From assembly GCF_003390845.1 (NCBI RefSeq), contig NZ_QMEK01000006.1:186001-250000 (forward strand): a stretch of DNA of 64,000 nucleotides, in the 5' to 3' direction. The first letter of the stretch is position 1. Every line of letters begins with the position of its first letter. Origin of the DNA: Tropicimonas sp. IMCC34043 (GTDB lineage Bacteria > Pseudomonadota > Alphaproteobacteria > Rhodobacterales > Rhodobacteraceae). The notes under the pieces were generated by a model. The model saw nothing but the letters and a program-made list of their open reading frames with translations, had not been told where the DNA came from and ran no database searches. The position numbers and the translations under genes were made by a program. This document shows, piece after piece, positions 35,600-44,142 of this stretch.

Positions 35600-36362
35600 A
35601 GCCACACCAGAGAGGTGGATTTTCGCGTACTTCACCTGCATTTTATTTGTGTTAACAAGCACTGCAATTGCGCAAGAGTACAATGTCGGAACCTTAAGAA
35701 ATTGCGCCGTGATTCGCGATTGCACGTCAACCATAGATTGCAACCGACGCCCTCCAACTAGGGACTGCACCACAAAGCTGCTTTTCGGCATACGATACAA
35801 TGATCCAGCATGCGAAGCAGCGCGCGCTGCGGAGAAGAGCTATTTCGAGTCGCAACGAGCGCAATGCGAAGCGAGCAAGGCCGCTGCTAGGCTTGATTGT
35901 GAGCGCCTAAAATCGCAGGAAAAACTGCAGTGCGAAGCGCAACGTGCGGTTGAGATTCGAGCTGGAGAGCAATTTCGCCGCCAGGTGCAGGACCTGCCTC
36001 TTGGAACTGCCATTCCGATCGAAGCTCCGAGCTTTCTCCAAGATGGTCAAGTTTTGCCGTCTGAGGAAGCAGCGGCCAAGCAGTGGCTTCAGCTAAGTGT
36101 AAGCACGTTGGACAATGTGCCAGAGGCCATGACCCTTTTCTTTGACAACATCGGGATCTTTGTAGTCGATGGTGTATTGTTGCGCGACGCCTCTGTTGGC
36201 CCTCCGACCGCACGCGAGTGGATTGGCGCAATGTTCTTATCCTCAGAGGCAGAGCGTCTTGGTGGGGACGCGTATTTTCAAGTGGCTGCTACGGCTGGCA
36301 GTAAGTTAGTAAATAGGGCTCTAGAAATAATTGACTCTACGTGCGAGAAAATTGACTGCTAA
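35589..36362 (+). CDS. Secreted cysteine-periodic protein (small sister of the lipoprotein at 36382)
   Basis: 257 residues from ATG 35589; a signal peptide ends near T-A-I-A-Q. Next come D-C-T-S-T-I-D-C and T-R-D-C-T segments and then hendecads beginning with Cys-Glu: CEAARAAEKSY, CEASKAAARLD, CERLKSQEKLQ, CEAQRAVEIRA. One heptad (FESQRAQ) interrupts the register. The hendecad CERLKSQEKLQ is nearly identical to one in the convergent lipoprotein gene. The C-terminal 150 residues form a separate unrecognised domain ending in C-E-K-I-D-C. Exported, so the Cys are probably oxidised. Function unknown. Confidence 0.6.
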   Translation: MMHKATPERWIFAYFTCILFVLTSTAIAQEYNVGTLRNCAVIRDCTSTIDCNRRPPTRDCTTKLLFGIRYNDPACEAARAAEKSYFESQRAQCEASKAAARLDCERLKSQEKLQCEAQRAVEIRAGEQFRRQVQDLPLGTAIPIEAPSFLQDGQVLPSEEAAAKQWLQLSVSTLDNVPEAMTLFFDNIGIFVVDGVLLRDASVGPPTAREWIGAMFLSSEAERLGGDAYFQVAATAGSKLVNRALEIIDSTCEKIDC

Positions 36363-36381
36363 TTTTGTTCTTGCATCCCAG

Positions 36382-38565
36382 CTACTGCGAATATTGAACA
36401 TAAACCAGAATTGCGTTGTCCGTTGACTTAACGGAAGCCTTCCCCCGCTCTGCGATGCTTGGAATGTCGAATACAACCGGCTCGACCTCGAACTCGAACT
36501 TTCGCGTTTCTCCTGGGAACACGAAATTGCCGCTCATTTCAGGGATGGCACCAGATGCATCGACGAGCACCGTAGGGCCTCGCACAGCCCCTATTAAACC
36601 ACCAAGCAAGGGGCAGGCCGCCTGCATGTTGTAGGATTTCAGAATTAGCTCAGTTGGAGAAGGACGCAGCCTTGCTCTCAGCTCTGAAGTTCGTACGTTA
36701 GCCGTGATCCAAAGACTTTCTTCTTTGAATACGTATTCCAATCTGCTCTTAACCTTTACGTTTTGGCGCGGCACAGTCACCGTTAGGTCCTTGTGCTCGG
36801 TCCAGTTGAAAGGACATGTCGCGTGCCCCGCGATGTCAAGAGACATCCATTCCACACCGACGCGTGCGTCTGCCTGTCCTTCGATGCCAAGAGTCATCGC
36901 GAGATTTGCGAGCGCAGGATCGAAGACGACCTTTGGCGCGCATATGCGCAACCGTCCTGTCGCCTGAGCAAAGCTGTCGACATTAGCAACGTTGCCGAGT
37001 CGTGAAAGCCGCTTCAGTCCTTCCTTATGCCCCTCACACAATGTCTTCTTACCTGTCTTCTCAGCTTCACAAGCGAGCCTTTCACCCGCCTTTTCCGCTT
37101 CACACTGTGCTTTTTCTTGCGACTTTAGGCGCTCACATTCAGCCTTTCGTCCAGATTTTCGCACCTCACAGGCGTCATGCGCTGCCTTCTTTTCAGCTTC
37201 GCAGGCCCCTTTAGCTGCTGTTTTTTCAGCTTCGCAGGCCGCCTTAGCTGCGGATTTATTCGCTTCGCAGTTACCTTTTGCGATGACTTTCTCTGCTTCA
37301 CAAACCGGATCATTTCCACAGATACCAAGAACACACATCCTACAGTTTCGCGTTTGTCTGCAATCCGTCGTCTGACGACAATCCCGCGTCTGACGACAAT
37401 CCCGCGTCTGACGACAATCCTCCGTTTGCTCGCAGCTCCTGTTGGGAGTGCAATCGCGTGTTGGTGTGCAAACTTTCGTAGGAGTGCAGTCAATCGTGTT
37501 TTCATCTGGTATTTCGATCGTCTCCGTAAATTTTTGCTTCGGAACACTCGCTTCGGCATCAAGGCATAGATTTGCCTGCTGGAAGGCGGAGTTAATCAGG
37601 TGTGAGATACTAAACTTCGAAAGCGCAGCCCAAGTTGCATCGGGACGCTCGCTCGTCGCCACCAATTCACCTAACCGACCATCGAATGCGGTAACGAATG
37701 TCGCGAAAGCCGGGGCCGGGTCAGGTGTCGGAAGATTCGATACTGACTCTCCAGTTGGAGCGAGATCGACAAGAACAGAGACATCTATAGAATCGATCTT
37801 AAAAGCTACGGCCTTCGCGAAAAACGGAGACGATACTGGCCGCCCCGTTAAAGACACATCAATCTTGGTGCCATCATCCAGGGTCGTGGAGTTGTCGATG
37901 GACGTCTCCAGCGACTCGACTGGAGAAGCGGGTACGGTGAGTTTTGCAAACTTGGCCCGGCTGAGTTCGCCGGAGATATTGTCGGCGAACTTGTTTATGA
38001 TACCGGCAATGAAGTCCGCTGGTGTGGCGAGCTCTACGTCCTCGGCAACGGTCAGCTCTTCGATACGAACCTCTCGGAAGAGCGGAAGGGCCTGAAATTC
38101 AAGCGACAGGTCCGGCCCATCGCCTGCGGCGACGGCACTTGCTATTGAAGCGCCGATCTTGAGCACACCAACAAGTTTGGGCTTCAGGGAATCGAGGAGA
38201 GCTGCGCTATCGGCATCCATTTCGGGGAACATCGAAGATGTAAAAACGCCGTCGATGTGAATGTCGGCCAACAGGAGTTGGCTGTCCCCTTCGACTCTTA
38301 CGTCCCTCACGTTCGCTTTTTTGAGAATATCCGTAGCCTCTATGGCCTTGCGAACGTCATCAAGCCTCAGGACAGCCGCCACATCCGGCGACTGCATGGC
38401 CTCCAGGGAGGCTGCGCTTGTCGCAATTGCTTTCTCTCGGTACTGCGCAGCGTCAACCGGAGGAAACTTTTCATCAACCAGCTCTTTTATGGTCTCTTCG
38501 AAACAACCGGAGAGACTGATCGTGCATATTAAGAGGAGAGCTAGTTTATGAAAAAGCTTGTGCAT
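36382..38565 (-). CDS. Large lipoprotein with 6-residue and 11-residue cysteine repeats
   Basis: 727 residues from ATG 38565, with GAGGAGA upstream. Signal peptide with lipobox L-S-G-C (Cys21). Residues 25-340 are an alpha/beta region of unknown family. Residues 360-408 hold nine Cys exactly 6 apart (unit D-C-R-Q-T-R). A short turn (M-C-V-L-G-I-C-G-N-D-P-V-C) leads into residues 422-520 with nine Cys exactly 11 apart, each in a Cys-Glu-x-x-Lys unit such as CEAEKTAAKGA. The C-terminal 190 residues are beta-rich. An 11-residue period fits a hendecad coiled coil; Cys at one position per turn would make a disulfide-capable stripe. Convergent with its small sister gene. Confidence 0.65.
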   Translation of the reverse strand: MHKLFHKLALLLICTISLSGCFEETIKELVDEKFPPVDAAQYREKAIATSAASLEAMQSPDVAAVLRLDDVRKAIEATDILKKANVRDVRVEGDSQLLLADIHIDGVFTSSMFPEMDADSAALLDSLKPKLVGVLKIGASIASAVAAGDGPDLSLEFQALPLFREVRIEELTVAEDVELATPADFIAGIINKFADNISGELSRAKFAKLTVPASPVESLETSIDNSTTLDDGTKIDVSLTGRPVSSPFFAKAVAFKIDSIDVSVLVDLAPTGESVSNLPTPDPAPAFATFVTAFDGRLGELVATSERPDATWAALSKFSISHLINSAFQQANLCLDAEASVPKQKFTETIEIPDENTIDCTPTKVCTPTRDCTPNRSCEQTEDCRQTRDCRQTRDCRQTTDCRQTRNCRMCVLGICGNDPVCEAEKVIAKGNCEANKSAAKAACEAEKTAAKGACEAEKKAAHDACEVRKSGRKAECERLKSQEKAQCEAEKAGERLACEAEKTGKKTLCEGHKEGLKRLSRLGNVANVDSFAQATGRLRICAPKVVFDPALANLAMTLGIEGQADARVGVEWMSLDIAGHATCPFNWTEHKDLTVTVPRQNVKVKSRLEYVFKEESLWITANVRTSELRARLRPSPTELILKSYNMQAACPLLGGLIGAVRGPTVLVDASGAIPEMSGNFVFPGETRKFEFEVEPVVFDIPSIAERGKASVKSTDNAILVYVQYSQ
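37006..37302 (-). repeat. Nine 33-nt (11-codon) repeats in the lipoprotein gene
   Basis: Encodes nine consecutive hendecads each starting Cys-Glu, with Lys mostly at position 5. Protein periodicity is exact; DNA copies have diverged, so the repeat is old and kept by selection on the protein. Confidence 0.8.
37342..37488 (-). repeat. Nine 18-nt (6-codon) repeats in the lipoprotein gene
   Basis: Encodes Cys at nine positions exactly six residues apart. The middle copies (D-C-R-Q-T-R) are nearly identical at DNA level (GACGACAATCCCGCGTCT units on the plus strand), implying recent tandem duplication. Confidence 0.85.
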
Positions 38566-38588
38566 CAAATCTCTCCTCAATCAAATGA

Positions 38589-38990
38589 CTAGCAGTCGAT
38601 AACCCGATCGCAGAGTTCGATGCTGTAGGCTACGGATGCATTGTCGCTCACGGCGACGGCAGTCTCCCGCTGAAAATGACCAGCGCGAAGTTCTCCATAA
38701 ATCAAGGGGAGATTGATCTTTACTTCGACCTGATCGCAGACGTCCCAAGTGTCAGAATTGATGCCCATTCTGATCCACCAGAGCTTGATGCAATCTTCGC
38801 CGGGGCCGCCATCAATCTTTACAAAGATCGTCGCGTTGACGTTCCAGCCGTCCCAGACAGTGATGTTTTGTCCCGGTTGCGCGATCTTGATCTGAGGCTC
38901 GGCGGCTGAAACCGCCCGCGAAAAGAAGGTTGCGACTGACAGTGCGCAGACGAACAAAGTAAGAGTTCTAAGAACGATGACCAAATGCAA
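38589..38990 (-). CDS. Small secreted protein of unknown function
   Basis: 133 residues from TTG 38990, which follows GGAGG at a suitable distance; no in-frame ATG exists nearby. A signal peptide (about 1-28, TLTLFVCALSVATFFSRAVSAA) precedes a beta-rich domain with G-Q-N-I-T-V-W-D-G-W-N-V and a Cys-containing I-K-L-W-W-I-R-M strand, ending I-E-L-C-D-R-V-I-D-C. It has four Cys and the same strand as the repeat lipoprotein, with which it is probably cotranscribed. Confidence 0.5.
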   Translation of the reverse strand: MHLVIVLRTLTLFVCALSVATFFSRAVSAAEPQIKIAQPGQNITVWDGWNVNATIFVKIDGGPGEDCIKLWWIRMGINSDTWDVCDQVEVKINLPLIYGELRAGHFQRETAVAVSDNASVAYSIELCDRVIDC

Positions 38991-39226
38991 GCCCGCTCCT
39001 CCGGCCCACAAATCCCTGTGTTGAAGGCTAGCACGGGCCTGGTCGATCGCAAAGCGGTACGCCCCCGAGGCACTGAGGCGCCTGGATCGGTGGCAGCTCA
39101 AACCGATCTCCGCTGGAAGCTGTCTTCGCCGATGTTTCGACCGTTGAAGCCCTACGCAAACTAGCGTATCAACGGAAAAATCCGCGAACAAGCGGATTGA
39201 CAGGGAGAGCAAGCGATGAACCGGCC

Positions 39227-39553
39227 ATGTCCGCCGACGGTGTGACCTTCGGCCAGGCGATTTCGAGGGCCCGCAAGGCACTCGGTCTCAGCCAGAAGGA
39301 GCTCGCAGCGCGCGTGATGAAGGAAGAGGGCGGCGGGTCGATATCCCCGCAGTACCTCAACGACATCGAGCACGATCGACGCAGCCCCAGCTCGGGGCAC
39401 CTGATCCGTCAGTTCTCCGGCATCCTGAACATCCCGGAGGACTACCTATACGCACTCGCAGGCCGGCTACCGGATGATCTGCGGCCGGATGCGTCCACTC
39501 CGGACAAGGTCGTCGAGGCCTTCGCCAACTTCAGGAAGACGTTGAAGGAGTAA
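39227..39553 (+). CDS. XRE-family HTH regulator
   Basis: 108 residues from ATG 39227. The HTH (F-G-Q-A-I-S-R-A-R-K-A-L-G-L-S-Q-K-E-L-A then S-P-Q-Y-L-N-D-I-E-x-x-R-R-x-P) is a clear XRE domain. It lies 10 nt upstream of the ImmA/IrrE-like gene. XRE plus IrrE metallopeptidase pairs act as a repressor and its cleaving protease in many mobile elements. This pair begins prophage 2 in this window and may be its lysogeny switch. Confidence 0.82.
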   Translation: MSADGVTFGQAISRARKALGLSQKELAARVMKEEGGGSISPQYLNDIEHDRRSPSSGHLIRQFSGILNIPEDYLYALAGRLPDDLRPDASTPDKVVEAFANFRKTLKE

Positions 39554-39563
39554 GGAGGTTGGC

Positions 39564-40285
39564 ATGGTGAAGATGATCAGTGACAACACGGGCCGCTTTG
39601 CCGAGCGACCCTTCTACGAGGCGCGGGATCTCGACAATGAATGCGAGCGACTGATCCGGGACCCTCTGCTGAAGCGCCGCGGGACGGTCGACTACCCCGT
39701 GGCGACCGATGACCTGACCGTGCTGATCGAGATGCACGATGCGGACCTCGACCCTTATGCCGACTTGTCCGCGTATGGCGCCGATGTCGAAGGGGTGACC
39801 GAGTTCTTCCCCGACCGCGGACCGCAGGTCTCCATCTCGGAACGCATCGCGGCCGACGAACGGCGCGAGAATCGCTTCCGCACCACGCTCACGCATGAGT
39901 CGGGCATGTGAAGTTTCACGGGCCCCTCTGGGCGCAGAAGTTCGCCAACGGCGACCTGCTCGAGCGCGGCGTGAATGCGAACAAGGCGATCTCGAAGCGC
40001 GACAACATCCTGGACGCCCCGCAGTCCGACAGGATGGAATGGCAGGCTGGCTATATCAGCGGCGCGCTGCTGATGCCGGCCACGCCGGTCCGTCGCCTCG
40101 TTTCCGACTACTGTGGCCCGCGCGAGCTGCATGGCGATGTCCACGTTTCGACGGAGCATGCCGCGCGGCTGATCGAGATGGTTATGGAGCGGTTCGCGGT
40201 TTCCGAAGAGGCCGCCCGCATCAGGTTGCTGAAGCTGAACCTGATCACTTCGGCACACGGACAGGCCTCGCTCTTCGGTCGCTGA
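39564..40285 (+). pseudogene. ImmA/IrrE metallopeptidase, frameshifted in the active site
   Basis: The upstream frame (39564-39911) reads to T-L-T-H-E-S-G-M and stops; the downstream frame (from 39908) continues V-K-F-H-G-P-L-W. Restoring one missing C between 39903 and 39906 gives H-E-S-G-H-V-K-F-H-G, the zinc-binding H-E-x-x-H of ImmA/IrrE peptidases. The zinc motif is therefore split by a 1-nt deletion or a sequencing error. Otherwise the C-terminal domain (G-A-L-L-M-P-x-x-P-V-R-R-L) is complete. Preceded by AAGGAGG. Confidence 0.72.
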
Positions 40286-40392
40286 TCGCGAATCCGCGGA
40301 AGTGCGTATTTTTTCGATTGATTCCCTTCCGGCGCGATATACGCTAATTAGCAGATCAGCCGATACATGGAATCGCCAGAAAGGAGATCACG

Positions 40393-41580
40393 GTGACTGC
40401 ACTGTCCGCCTTCCTTCGCAAGACGCCCGGCGAGGCGCTGCGCGAATACTTCGACCGGCCGGAGATCGGCCTGCCCACCGAGTTCGACTGGCCAGCATCA
40501 GACGCCGATCTTTCCAAGCCGCTTCTCGGCGCCATCGAGAAGATGTCCCGCGTCCAGCGCGACCGGATCTCGAACGACGCCGAGCGCGTCCATGCCCTGT
40601 CCGACGAGCCGGGGCAGGCCGCAATCTACAGCGTGGCCGAGGATCCCGCGCTCCTCGACGACCTTGCGAACCCGCACGCGCGGTCGCTCTGGATGTTCCT
40701 GAACGCGCAGGACCGCTTTCGTCATGCCGAGGAAGTCCGGTTCACGGAGGACCGCCGGCGCGGTCGGATGTGGGCCGGCTACATGACCGACGCCGGTTGC
40801 GTCGTGCAGCGCGACGCGTCAGCCTGCCACGCCTTCGTCTCCGCGATCAAGGAGTTCTCGGGCGCCGCCCATGCTCATGTCGACATCTTCGACCGGGTGC
40901 GGACGACCCATGAGGGCGACGAATGCGACCTCGTTCAGGTGACGATCTACCGCGAGGGGCGGCCCGACGACCTGCTGCGCTTCGACGACAAGGGGTCTCT
41001 CGTCCGGCAGGCCTATCGTCCCGTGTTCGAGGCCGCGGTGACCTACGAACCCGCAACCGGCGGCATCGAAGTGATCGCCAACGACAAGGCGACGCGGGGC
41101 GAGATCGTGAGGGCCACCGTCACGCACCTCCTCGGCATCGAGTTCAAGGAGAACCGCCTGCCGCTGCGGTGCTATGACCTGTCCGTGCTGCTGGCACCCT
41201 ACGATTTCCCGGTCGATCCGGAGGACGGGATCGAGGGCGTCGAGGTGCGCGAGCTGCGGCTCATGCCGATCGACGACAGCGATTTTAGGGTGACGCTGGA
41301 GAAGCCCGCGCGCGCCGACGAGACGATCTGGACGAAGGCGGAAGAGAGGTTCGGGGATCGCACGCCCCTGAGCGAAGGGTTTGTGGTCACACGGGCCAAG
41401 ATCGCCGTGAAGCTCGCCCGCCGCCCGGGAGGGGACAGGCGGCGTACGCTCGCCCTGACGATCACCTGGCCTCATGGCTGCGATCTGAAGGACCGCACCG
41501 CGACCGAGCAGATGATCGGCGAGAAGTACCTGCGGCGCTGGGGGATCCTGGTCGATGACCTGCAGCTCTTCGAGGATTGA
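40393..41580 (+). CDS. Unknown conserved prophage protein next to IrrE
   Basis: 395 residues from GTG 40393 with AGGAG 7 nt upstream. Not recognised. The N-terminal third is helical and charged; the middle (about 100-260) has alternating strands (DIFDRVRTTHEGDECDLV, QVTIYREGRPDDLLRF); the last 90 residues are beta-rich, with TLALTITWPHGCDLKD. No membrane or signal segment. It is followed, with a 26-nt overlap, by a second unknown gene, and both trail the HTH and IrrE genes. Confidence 0.6.
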   Translation: MTALSAFLRKTPGEALREYFDRPEIGLPTEFDWPASDADLSKPLLGAIEKMSRVQRDRISNDAERVHALSDEPGQAAIYSVAEDPALLDDLANPHARSLWMFLNAQDRFRHAEEVRFTEDRRRGRMWAGYMTDAGCVVQRDASACHAFVSAIKEFSGAAHAHVDIFDRVRTTHEGDECDLVQVTIYREGRPDDLLRFDDKGSLVRQAYRPVFEAAVTYEPATGGIEVIANDKATRGEIVRATVTHLLGIEFKENRLPLRCYDLSVLLAPYDFPVDPEDGIEGVEVRELRLMPIDDSDFRVTLEKPARADETIWTKAEERFGDRTPLSEGFVVTRAKIAVKLARRPGGDRRRTLALTITWPHGCDLKDRTATEQMIGEKYLRRWGILVDDLQLFED

Positions 41581-42499
41581 TCTCGCCGCCCGCCGGCTGC
41601 TCTCGTCCATCGCCGGGACCCGCGACGCGCGGGTTTCGGCCATGGCGCTGGCGCACATGCGCGGCGCCGGAAAGACGCTGATGGACGCCGGACTGATCGT
41701 GCAGCGCGGCAGCGCCATGGCCGTCGTTGCCGAGGACGACTTGGACGACACCCCGACTTCCGTCATCGCCCACCCGATCACTGGCCATAATGGTCATCTC
41801 GGCAACGCAGTCTGGCACGACGAACGGGCGAGCGCCAGCCGCCAGGTCTATGCGCTGGACATGCTGGCGGCAGCTCGGCGGGTGGTCGCCCGGCTCGATT
41901 GCTCACTCGGCAAGGACCCGGTGCCGTATCTCGATGGCGCGGTGCTGGATTTCGGGACGGCGCGGCTGCCGAAGCGAAGGGCGCGTGTCGGGATCTGGGT
42001 CGCTCGCGGTCTGACGACACCGGCTGTGTTCGAGGAGTTCTGCCAGCTCGTTGCGCGCCGCCCAGCCGACGGGCTTCGTGTGGTACTCTTTCTCGACCCT
42101 CCGGATCGGCATCGCTTCCGCTTCATCCGGGGCCATGAGTTCGTCGCGTTGGCAGACGTGGTCGATCATGAAGATGGTCTTGCAGTCGCCCCGGAGGTCT
42201 TGACCGCCCGCCTGCTGAAGGGCCCGTCGCACAAAGAACCCGTCTGGGTCTCCGGCGACGGCGGCGTGCTGATTGTGCATGGCAAGTGGCACGAGTTCGC
42301 TGGCGGCAAGCAGAAGATCGCCGTCGCCATGCTCGCCGAGGCCTGGCTGGACGGGGATCCGGTGCTGCCCGTCGCGCGCATCCTCGAGTAGGCCGAGTGC
42401 GGCCCCTCCGTGAGGCGGTTGAAGAATCTCTTCGACGGGCACCCTACGTGGCAGGAGGTCATCCGGGAGAGCGGCTCCAGCGCCTGGCTCGAGGTGTGA
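41555..42499 (+). pseudogene. Unknown prophage protein interrupted by an amber codon near its end
   Basis: The frame stops at TAG 42389-42391 after 278 codons, but stays open for 35 further codons with sensible sequence (V-R-R-L-K-N-L-F-D-G-H-P-T-W-Q-E-V-I) ending in TGA at 42497, just before a terminator. The TAG follows a GAG and could be a GAG-to-TAG change. The main part is an unrecognised alpha/beta protein with a basic-aromatic core (V-L-F-L-D-P-P-D-R-H-R-F). It is probably a 314-residue protein truncated by a nonsense mutation. Confidence 0.5.
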
Positions 42500-42520
42500 C
42501 GCCACCAAAATCACGACGAT

Positions 42521-42552
42521 CAGGCCGTCCTTCGGGGCGGCCTTTTTCGTTT
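42521..42552 (+). terminator. Intrinsic terminator of the HTH-IrrE cassette
   Basis: AGGCCGTCC TTCG GGGCGGCCT is a 9-bp stem (one G-T pair) with a TTCG tetraloop followed by TTTTTCGTTTT. It lies 22 nt after the TGA that would end the amber-interrupted gene, supporting that longer gene end. Confidence 0.75.
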
Positions 42553-42668
42553 TCGGGGGCCCCGTTCTGCATACCTCCCGTCTCCCCTCCATCCGCCCTC
42601 CCGCTGCCCTCCTCGGCGCTCCCCCATCGTCCTTCGCAGGCATTCGGCTAGTCGCGAAGGAGACGACG

Positions 42669-42878
42669 ATGTCAGTCACGCATCTCAACCAAGTCGAGCT
42701 GGCAGCTCGATGGAAGATCAGCCCGCGCACGCTGGAGCGCTGGCGTTGGACCGGTGAGGGCCCCGCCTTCATCAAGATCGGCGGCCGGGTCGTTTACCGG
42801 CTCGAGGATGTCGAGGCCCACGAGGCCAACCGGCACTGTTCGAGCACGGCCGAAAAGCCTGCCGTGAAGCTGGCGTGA
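42669..42878 (+). CDS. Excisionase/MerR-like HTH protein
   Basis: 69 residues. The motif L-A-A-R-W-K-I-S-P-R-T-L-E-R-W-R followed by P-A-F-I-K-I-G-G-R-V-V-Y-R-L-E-D-V is the winged HTH_17/excisionase fold. It starts the plus-strand replication block of prophage 2. It could act as excisionase or as an early transcription regulator; no integrase is next to it. Confidence 0.75.
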   Translation: MSVTHLNQVELAARWKISPRTLERWRWTGEGPAFIKIGGRVVYRLEDVEAHEANRHCSSTAEKPAVKLA

Positions 42879-42888
42879 GGGGGTAGTC

Positions 42889-43374
42889 ATGACGATCCCT
42901 AACCGCATCCCCCTCGACGATCTGCCCTCCATGTCGATCGACGAGATCATTGCCCTTTCTGGTGAGCAACTGGCGCTCGCAGAAGACGAAGCCTGTGAGC
43001 AGCTGCGCGCCGCCAAGAATCTTTACGACTGGATCGTCGGGGCCATCGCGCTGAAGTACGGCGACGACGCGCAGGAGGCTCGCCGCGCGGAGAGCAAGGA
43101 CACCGGCACGGTCAGGCTGCAGGACGGCCCGGTCACGGTGGTCGCCGAGCTCCCCAAGCGCGTCGATTGGGATCAGGCGATGCTCGCCGGTCTGGTCGAG
43201 CGGATCCGGGCCGATGGCGCCGACCCCGCCGAGTACGCCGACATCGCGTTCAGCGTGCCCGAACGCAAGTACACCGCCTGGCCCACGGACATCCGCCAAG
43301 AGTTCGAGCCCGCGCGCACGGTCCGCACCGGCAAGCCCAAGCTCCGGCTGCTGCTCGGCGAGGAGGCGCGCTGA
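42889..43374 (+). CDS. Hypothetical phage replication-block protein
   Basis: 161 residues. N-terminal helical region (M-S-I-D-E-I-I-A-L-S-G-E-Q-L-A-L-A-E-D-E-A) and a C-terminal part ending K-L-R-L-L-L-G-E-E-A-R. No confident family; such proteins regularly precede the AAA-type recombination gene in alphaproteobacterial prophages. The stop overlaps the next ATG, so it is coupled to that gene. Confidence 0.6.
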   Translation: MTIPNRIPLDDLPSMSIDEIIALSGEQLALAEDEACEQLRAAKNLYDWIVGAIALKYGDDAQEARRAESKDTGTVRLQDGPVTVVAELPKRVDWDQAMLAGLVERIRADGADPAEYADIAFSVPERKYTAWPTDIRQEFEPARTVRTGKPKLRLLLGEEAR

Positions 43375-44120
43375 TGGCCATTTCGCTCGCCTCCCTGCGC
43401 ACCACCACGTCGCTCCGACCGCCGCGCATCCTCATGCACGGGGTTGCCGGGATCGGCAAATCGACCTTCGCGGCCGGCGCCGATGCGCCCGTCTTCATCA
43501 TGACCGAGGATGGGCTCGGAAAGCTGCAGGTGCCACACTTCCCGCTGGCGACCAGCTACGCCGATGTGGCGGAGGCCCTCGACGCGCTGCTGAACGAGGC
43601 GCACGACTATCGTACGGTCGTGGTCGACAGCGTCGACTGGCTGGAGCCGCTGATCTGGGCCGAGGCCTGCCGGCGCAACGGCTGGCAGTCGATCGAAAGC
43701 CCCGGCTTCGGCAAGGGCTACGCCGAGGCGCTGAACATCTGGCGCGAATACATCGACAAGCTGAACGGGCTCCGCGACCGGAAGGGCATGGCGGTCATCC
43801 AGATCGCCCACACCGACATCAAGCGCTTCGACAGCCCCGAGCACGAACCCTACGACCGGTACGTGATCAAGCTGCAGGCGCGCGCCTCCGCGCTGCTGCA
43901 GGAGCACTCGGACGTGGTGCTCTTCGCCAATTACCGGATCTCGGTCAGCAAGTCCGACGTGGGCTTCAACAAGAAGGTGACCCGGGCGCTCGGGTCCGGT
44001 GCGCGCGTCATGCACACCGAGGAGCGCCCCGCCTTCCTCGCCAAGAACCGCTACGGCCTGCCGGAAACCCTCCCGCTCGAGTGGTCGGAGTTCCTGGCCG
44101 CCATGCCCCAATCCGCCTGA
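43374..44120 (+). CDS. Phage AAA_24/Sak4-like RecA-fold ATPase
   Basis: 248 residues. Walker A G-V-A-G-I-G-K-S-T (23-31), Walker B-like Y-R-T-V-V-V-D-S-V-D-W (about 80-90), and a Q-I-A-H-T-D motif resemble the PF13479 (AAA_24) family. Members include Sak4-type single-strand annealing recombinases of phages. Adjacent DUF669, nuclease and helicase genes fit a recombination-replication module. Confidence 0.8.
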   Translation: MAISLASLRTTTSLRPPRILMHGVAGIGKSTFAAGADAPVFIMTEDGLGKLQVPHFPLATSYADVAEALDALLNEAHDYRTVVVDSVDWLEPLIWAEACRRNGWQSIESPGFGKGYAEALNIWREYIDKLNGLRDRKGMAVIQIAHTDIKRFDSPEHEPYDRYVIKLQARASALLQEHSDVVLFANYRISVSKSDVGFNKKVTRALGSGARVMHTEERPAFLAKNRYGLPETLPLEWSEFLAAMPQSA

Positions 44121-44142
44121 TTACGACTGAAAGGACAGAACG

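Noticed and set aside
38566-38580. TTG start for the Cys-repeat lipoprotein
   Set aside because: The TTG lies within the Shine-Dalgarno sequence of the ATG at 38565, which gives a normal signal peptide.
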